From UTCHB3 sp008363265 (GTDB lineage: Bacteria; Bacteroidota; Ignavibacteria; Ignavibacteriales; Ignavibacteriaceae): DNA of 64,000 bases. Position numbers and translations under genes: made by a program. This document shows positions 60,292 through 64,000 of this stretch, piece by piece (within the stretch, counting starts at the first letter, position 1; each line of letters starts with the position of its first letter). The stretch lies in contig BTUW01000021.1 in NCBI GenBank assembly GCA_045863055.1, positions 1-64,000 on the forward strand, in the 5' to 3' direction. Under the pieces are notes generated by a model. The model saw only the letters and a program-made list of their open reading frames with translations, had not been told where the DNA came from and searched no databases.

Positions 60292-63200
60292 GGTTATCTG
60301 CTCCAGAAGATCGAGAAATTCCCGCTTACTGAACGGTTTTGAGAGGTAGTGACTGCAGCCTGCCTCCAGGAACTCCTCCCTGTCGCCTGCCATTGCGAAT
60401 GCTGTCAGAGCCACGATTGGAGTTTCAGCGTATGCGGGGAGTGTGCGGATCATTTGCGTGACGTCGACTCCGCTTAAACCTTTGCCAAGGTTGATATCCA
60501 TCAGGATAATATCATACTGCTTCTGTCTCACTGCATCAAGCGCCGACAGGCCATCAAGGAACGAATCAAGGTTGTAGTTCCCTGACACGAGAAATGCAAC
60601 ATACTTGATGCTGTTCGGGTCATCATCCACGAGGAGCACTGTTGGTTTCGATTTCGTCTCCTGAGCCTCTTTCACCCCCGTTTTTTCCGGGGTTCTTCTT
60701 ACGTCGCCCGATTCATCAACGGGGAAGTTTTCCACAGGGAGAGTTATTGTAAATGCGGTTCCGGCTCCGGGTGAGCTTTCGAGTGAGATAACCCCGCCCA
60801 GTTTCATAACAAAGTTACGGGTTATTGTGAGTCCCAGCCCCACTCCTTCAAATCCTCTGGAGAGTCCCTCACTTGCCTGTCTGAATTCCTCCCATATCAC
60901 TTCCTGTTCTGATTTCGGAATTCCGATACCGGTATCTGTAACCTTGATGATCAATTCTTTATGTTGAGCACTGATCTCGACCACAACTCCACCTGCACGG
61001 GTAAACTTGATGGCATTGTTCACCAGGTTGTTGAGTATCTCATAGAGCAATCTGCCGTCTGATATTATCGGTTTGAGCCCCGGCTGGAATGTCGTCCAAA
61101 GATACAGGTTCTTCTTTTTCGCCTCCTCACGGAAGACGGACACCACTTCTTCCGCGATCTGGACGATATCAACTTTTTCGGTATTAATGTCGAGCCGCCC
61201 GGCCTCGATCCGTGAGAGATCGAGTATCAGATTCAGAGTTTCAAGAAGGCGCTTTCCGCTCCTGTGGATCACGTTGCCCATTTCCCTCACATCTTCATCG
61301 TTAGAGTCCTCGGATACAATCTCTGAGAATCCCAGAATTCCGTTCAGAGGTGTCCTGAGTTCATGACTCATGTTGGCCAGAAAATTCGACTTCAGCCTGT
61401 TCATCTCCTCGGCCTGCTCCTTGGCCTGCACGAGTTCTTCCACCATTCTCCTCTTTTCGGTGATATCCTCTTTGATGGCAACGAAATTGGTGATCTCGCC
61501 TTTGGTATTTTTTACCGGTGCTATCACAGCCTCCTCCCAATAAAGGTCACCGTTTTTCTTACGGTTAAGAAACTCTCCGTGCCATTCCTTTCCGGCGAGA
61601 ATTCTATCCCAGATCTGCTTGTATTCATCCTTGGAGCGGGTACCCGACTGCAAAATTCTTGGATTCTTGCCGATCACTTCATGGGCTTCGTAACCTGTGA
61701 CGGTCGTGAACTGCGGATTTACATATTCAATATTACCCTTCAGATCGGTTATCACAACCACAATAGGGCTTTGGATGATCGCCTTCGAGAGTTTTTCCGC
61801 GGCTTCCTCGGCCTCCTTCTTCTCGAGGTAGAGGCTGAATTCATTCGCCATTATCTCGAGAGTGGTAATACTCGACTCGTCATAGGCCTCTTCATCGACG
61901 TAACTCTGCACCACGAGGACGCCTCCGGTCTTTCCTTCCATGGTAAGCGGTACGCCCAGCCACGACTCTGCCGGGGTTCCGATCATATCGATCACATCGT
62001 CTTCAACAAGTTGTCTGATGTCGCTCCGTCTGAGGTGAACGGGGCGCTGTTTTTCCAGCACATAACCGGAGAGGGATCTCGCTGCCGGCCAGCTGCCGAG
62101 GCTGTCTGCTTCATCGGTTTCGATCAGTGCCTTTAACATGCCGGTTTTTTCATCATAAAGGGCGATGTAGAAATTGTCCGCGTCGATCGCCTTTTTGAGT
62201 TCATTATGAAAAATATTTATCAGATCACCGGTCGAATCCGAGGTGGCGACGGCCCTGGCAATATTGTACCGCATCCTGTCGATCCGCTCGCGTCTTTTTT
62301 CGCCTGTTATGTCGAGAATGATGGCCAAAAAGACGTTATCGCCGCCGTATGTAAGGTACTGCATGTTGACTTCGACATCGTAAAGTGATCCGTCTTTTCG
62401 GCGGTGTCTGGTCTCAAAAATCAGTTTGTTCTTTTGCCCGGTGATCAACGGTTCTGTGATCTCCCTGAAGTGTTCGACTGAAATGTCCGGCTTTATATCA
62501 ACCGGGGTCATTTCGAGCATTTCCTCCAAAGAGTAGCCGAGGTTTCTGAGAGCACCATTATTGACGAACTGGAATTTGAAGTTTGCACCGTCGAAGATAT
62601 AAATCTCGTTCAGGCTTTCTTTGAGAATATGCCACAAACGCTCCTCAATATGCTCACTTTTTTTCGACTCGGTGATATCCCTCCACACCGAGCGGCTGTG
62701 AGTTATTTTTCCCTCAGAATCTCTTACGGGGGATGTGTTTAACAGTACCGTGATAACAGAGCCGTCTTTCTTAACCACTTTGAGTTCGGGATACAATAGC
62801 TTCCCTGTTTCCCTGAATGCAGCGAGATTCCTTCTGAAATCCTCGTGCGAGTCGGGATGGTAAAGTTCAAGCAGATGTTTTCCGATCAGCTCTGCTTTTG
62901 AGTATCCTGTTACCTGGCACAAGGTATCGTTGCACCTGATTACCCGGCCGGTTGCCGGATCAACTGAAAGGTGCATATCGGGAGAGTTTTCATAAAGATC
63001 GGCATAACGCTCCTGACTCTCCAAAAGTAACTTTTCCGCAAATGACCTTTTTTCTTCGTTGTCGATGCTTTTCAGTACGAGCGAAATGTTGCCTGCCACC
63101 TGTTTTATCATGTCTGTCTCGATCAGGCCAAAAGACCGGGGTTCACTCGAATTCAGGGTGAAGACACCAAGGGTGAGTTCTTCATTTCTGATCGGGAACG

Positions 63201-63612
63201 ATGCCAGTGATTTGCATCCGCCGGGGATTTGTGAATTTTCCTGGTTCAGTTTCTCCAGTTCACCGGGGTCATTCACTATGTACGGTTCACCTGTTTCAAG
63301 AACTTTCAGGGCGCTTGATCTGAACCTCTCATCCCTTTTGCGGAGTCTGGCCGGGTCTGCTTTTGGATTATTCTCGGCAACCGTGACCGGCTCATTGTTC
63401 TCATCAAGAAGAGTGATCCTGGCCGAAATGAATCCACCGTCAGCTACAGAAATGCGGCATATCTCATTTAGAAGTTCATCTTTTTTGTGCAGTCTGAGGA
63501 TTGCTTCGTTAATGTTGCTGAGGAAGGTATAGAACCGGTTCAACCGTGTGATCGCGTCGCGGCTCTCGACATCGAGGTTAAGATCGTCGAGGATTTTGGT
63601 TATGGGTTTCAT
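60280..63612 (-). CDS. GAF/PAS hybrid sensor histidine kinase
   Basis: 1110 residues from ATG 63612; an in-frame TTG at 63633 has no ribosome site. Order: GAF (about 30-190), PAS (about 205-325), PAS (about 335-445), GAF (about 450-605), PAS with ENPR-like IGKNPRILQSG (about 615-725), HisKA with phosphorylated His750 in SHELRTPLNG, HATPase (NNLVNNAIKFT, TDTGIGIPKSEQ, GVGLGLTIT) and a C-terminal receiver (about 990-1108, phospho-Asp in IILMDINLGKG). No transmembrane segment, so a cytoplasmic sensor. The receiver is closely related to that of the convergent pseudogene, pointing to a duplicated kinase family. Confidence 0.92.
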   Translation of the reverse strand: MKPITKILDDLNLDVESRDAITRLNRFYTFLSNINEAILRLHKKDELLNEICRISVADGGFISARITLLDENNEPVTVAENNPKADPARLRKRDERFRSSALKVLETGEPYIVNDPGELEKLNQENSQIPGGCKSLASFPIRNEELTLGVFTLNSSEPRSFGLIETDMIKQVAGNISLVLKSIDNEEKRSFAEKLLLESQERYADLYENSPDMHLSVDPATGRVIRCNDTLCQVTGYSKAELIGKHLLELYHPDSHEDFRRNLAAFRETGKLLYPELKVVKKDGSVITVLLNTSPVRDSEGKITHSRSVWRDITESKKSEHIEERLWHILKESLNEIYIFDGANFKFQFVNNGALRNLGYSLEEMLEMTPVDIKPDISVEHFREITEPLITGQKNKLIFETRHRRKDGSLYDVEVNMQYLTYGGDNVFLAIILDITGEKRRERIDRMRYNIARAVATSDSTGDLINIFHNELKKAIDADNFYIALYDEKTGMLKALIETDEADSLGSWPAARSLSGYVLEKQRPVHLRRSDIRQLVEDDVIDMIGTPAESWLGVPLTMEGKTGGVLVVQSYVDEEAYDESSITTLEIMANEFSLYLEKKEAEEAAEKLSKAIIQSPIVVVITDLKGNIEYVNPQFTTVTGYEAHEVIGKNPRILQSGTRSKDEYKQIWDRILAGKEWHGEFLNRKKNGDLYWEEAVIAPVKNTKGEITNFVAIKEDITEKRRMVEELVQAKEQAEEMNRLKSNFLANMSHELRTPLNGILGFSEIVSEDSNDEDVREMGNVIHRSGKRLLETLNLILDLSRIEAGRLDINTEKVDIVQIAEEVVSVFREEAKKKNLYLWTTFQPGLKPIISDGRLLYEILNNLVNNAIKFTRAGGVVVEISAQHKELIIKVTDTGIGIPKSEQEVIWEEFRQASEGLSRGFEGVGLGLTITRNFVMKLGGVISLESSPGAGTAFTITLPVENFPVDESGDVRRTPEKTGVKEAQETKSKPTVLLVDDDPNSIKYVAFLVSGNYNLDSFLDGLSALDAVRQKQYDIILMDINLGKGLSGVDVTQMIRTLPAYAETPIVALTAFAMAGDREEFLEAGCSHYLSKPFSKREFLDLLEQITSGR

Positions 63613-63754
63613 TTTCTGCTTTCTTATCTCCAAGTGGAGATCAGAGAGATTATAAAATTAATGTCACGCAGCCGAAATTTACAACTTCCGCAGAAAAATT
63701 TCTTGTGGAAATTTTTTGATAGTTGTGTAAATTTTTCTTTTTTTTCGTGAACCT

Positions 63755-64000
63755 CTAATATCTGATCAGATTCCGGGCCATTCCTTCGAACACAAAGAAG
63801 TGGAAAGGTGCAACTGAGTACCAGTAGAGCCGCCCCATCAATCCCTTTGGTCTGAAAGTCGCTGTTTGTTTCAGGTACCATTTGCCTTCTTTTTCAATTA
63901 TTCTGAACTCGAGCCATGCCTCACCGGGGAGTTTCATCTCGGCGTAGAGGAGGAGTCTCGATCTTGAACTGTCGGCAGCGAGCACTCGCCAGAAGTCAAG
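63755..64000 (-). CDS. NDUFA9-like SDR oxidoreductase with DUF2867, C-terminal part only
   Basis: The frame is open to the right edge, with stop at 63755-63757; about 81 residues are visible. They read LDFWRV, then LYAEMKLPGEAWLEF, LKQTATFRPKGLMGRLYWY and PFHFFVFEGMARNLI, which is the C-terminal DUF2867 domain that follows an NAD(P)-binding SDR (complex I NDUFA9-like) domain in this family. The catalytic part lies outside the window. Confidence 0.8.
   Translation of the reverse strand, partial: LDFWRVLAADSSRSRLLLYAEMKLPGEAWLEFRIIEKEGKWYLKQTATFRPKGLMGRLYWYSVAPFHFFVFEGMARNLIRY

Noticed and set aside
1..64000. tRNA, rRNA or riboswitch genes
   Set aside because: No cloverleaf, rRNA segment or recognisable riboswitch core was found by eye on either strand; a covariance-model search was not possible, so small RNAs may be missed.

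Overview
The window looks like chromosomal DNA from a Gram-negative bacterium of the Bacteroidetes/Chlorobi (FCB) group, most probably an Ignavibacteria-like anaerobe or facultative anaerobe. The evidence is two large secreted proteins ending in a type IX secretion sorting domain (motif NYPNPFNP), two OmpA-family proteins, a beta-barrel partner for multiheme cytochromes, non-ATG starts, and the absence of actinobacterial or proteobacterial hallmarks. This placement is inference; no rRNA or tRNA gene is visible.

Layout. 1-8.9 kb: S9-like hydrolase (cut by the left edge), DUF192 protein, a GxxExxY gene inside nested inverted repeats, TraB/GumN lipoprotein, UDP-GlcNAc 2-epimerase, DinB-like protein, a T9SS-exported BNR protein and HflX. 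9-12 kb: a decayed accessory patch (broken lipoprotein, remnants of a SARP-type regulator and of a DprA-like protein, two secreted orphans, YccF). 12-16.7 kb: two paralogous membrane-spanning regulators with an extracytoplasmic LamG-like or kelch-like sensor and a cytoplasmic SARP/BTAD output domain. 16.8-25.8 kb: housekeeping and envelope genes (M14 peptidase, HemY-type protoporphyrinogen oxidase, glycogen synthase, two OmpA-family proteins, DapF). 25.8-35.5 kb: a tightly packed electron-transfer operon with a di-heme cytochrome b-like membrane protein, a TPR protein, a membrane-anchored ferredoxin-flavoprotein, a 20-heme and a 43-heme c-type cytochrome, and an outer-membrane barrel. 35.5-45.7 kb: a relic four-helix-bundle gene in inverted repeats, group II decarboxylase, EEP nuclease, MBL exonuclease with ATP-dependent ligase, YceI with MarR, and a large T9SS protein. 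45.9-50.1 kb: methylmalonyl-CoA epimerase and a complete Na+-pumping decarboxylase. 50.3-58.5 kb: isocitrate dehydrogenase, HD-like protein, aconitase, MmgE/PrpD, a CitD-CitE fusion and CitF, a route linking 2-oxoglutarate, isocitrate and citrate with oxaloacetate plus acetate. 58.7-64 kb: a stop-interrupted hybrid kinase, an intact hybrid kinase, and the end of an NDUFA9-like/DUF2867 gene.

How the parts fit. The carbon modules suggest a fermentative or flexible anaerobe: citrate cleavage to acetate and oxaloacetate, and methylmalonyl-CoA to propionyl-CoA coupled to sodium export. The cytochrome operon suggests that electrons can also leave through periplasmic and outer-membrane hemes to an external acceptor, or enter from a donor.

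The most unusual feature is a set of imperfect, word-periodic inverted repeats (families A to H here) scattered through the window. They sit between genes, nest inside one another, are read in frame inside a hydrolase, aconitase and CitD-CitE, and twice enclose a small gene (GxxExxY; four-helix-bundle S23-type). They resemble a family of translatable, hairpin-forming insertion units.
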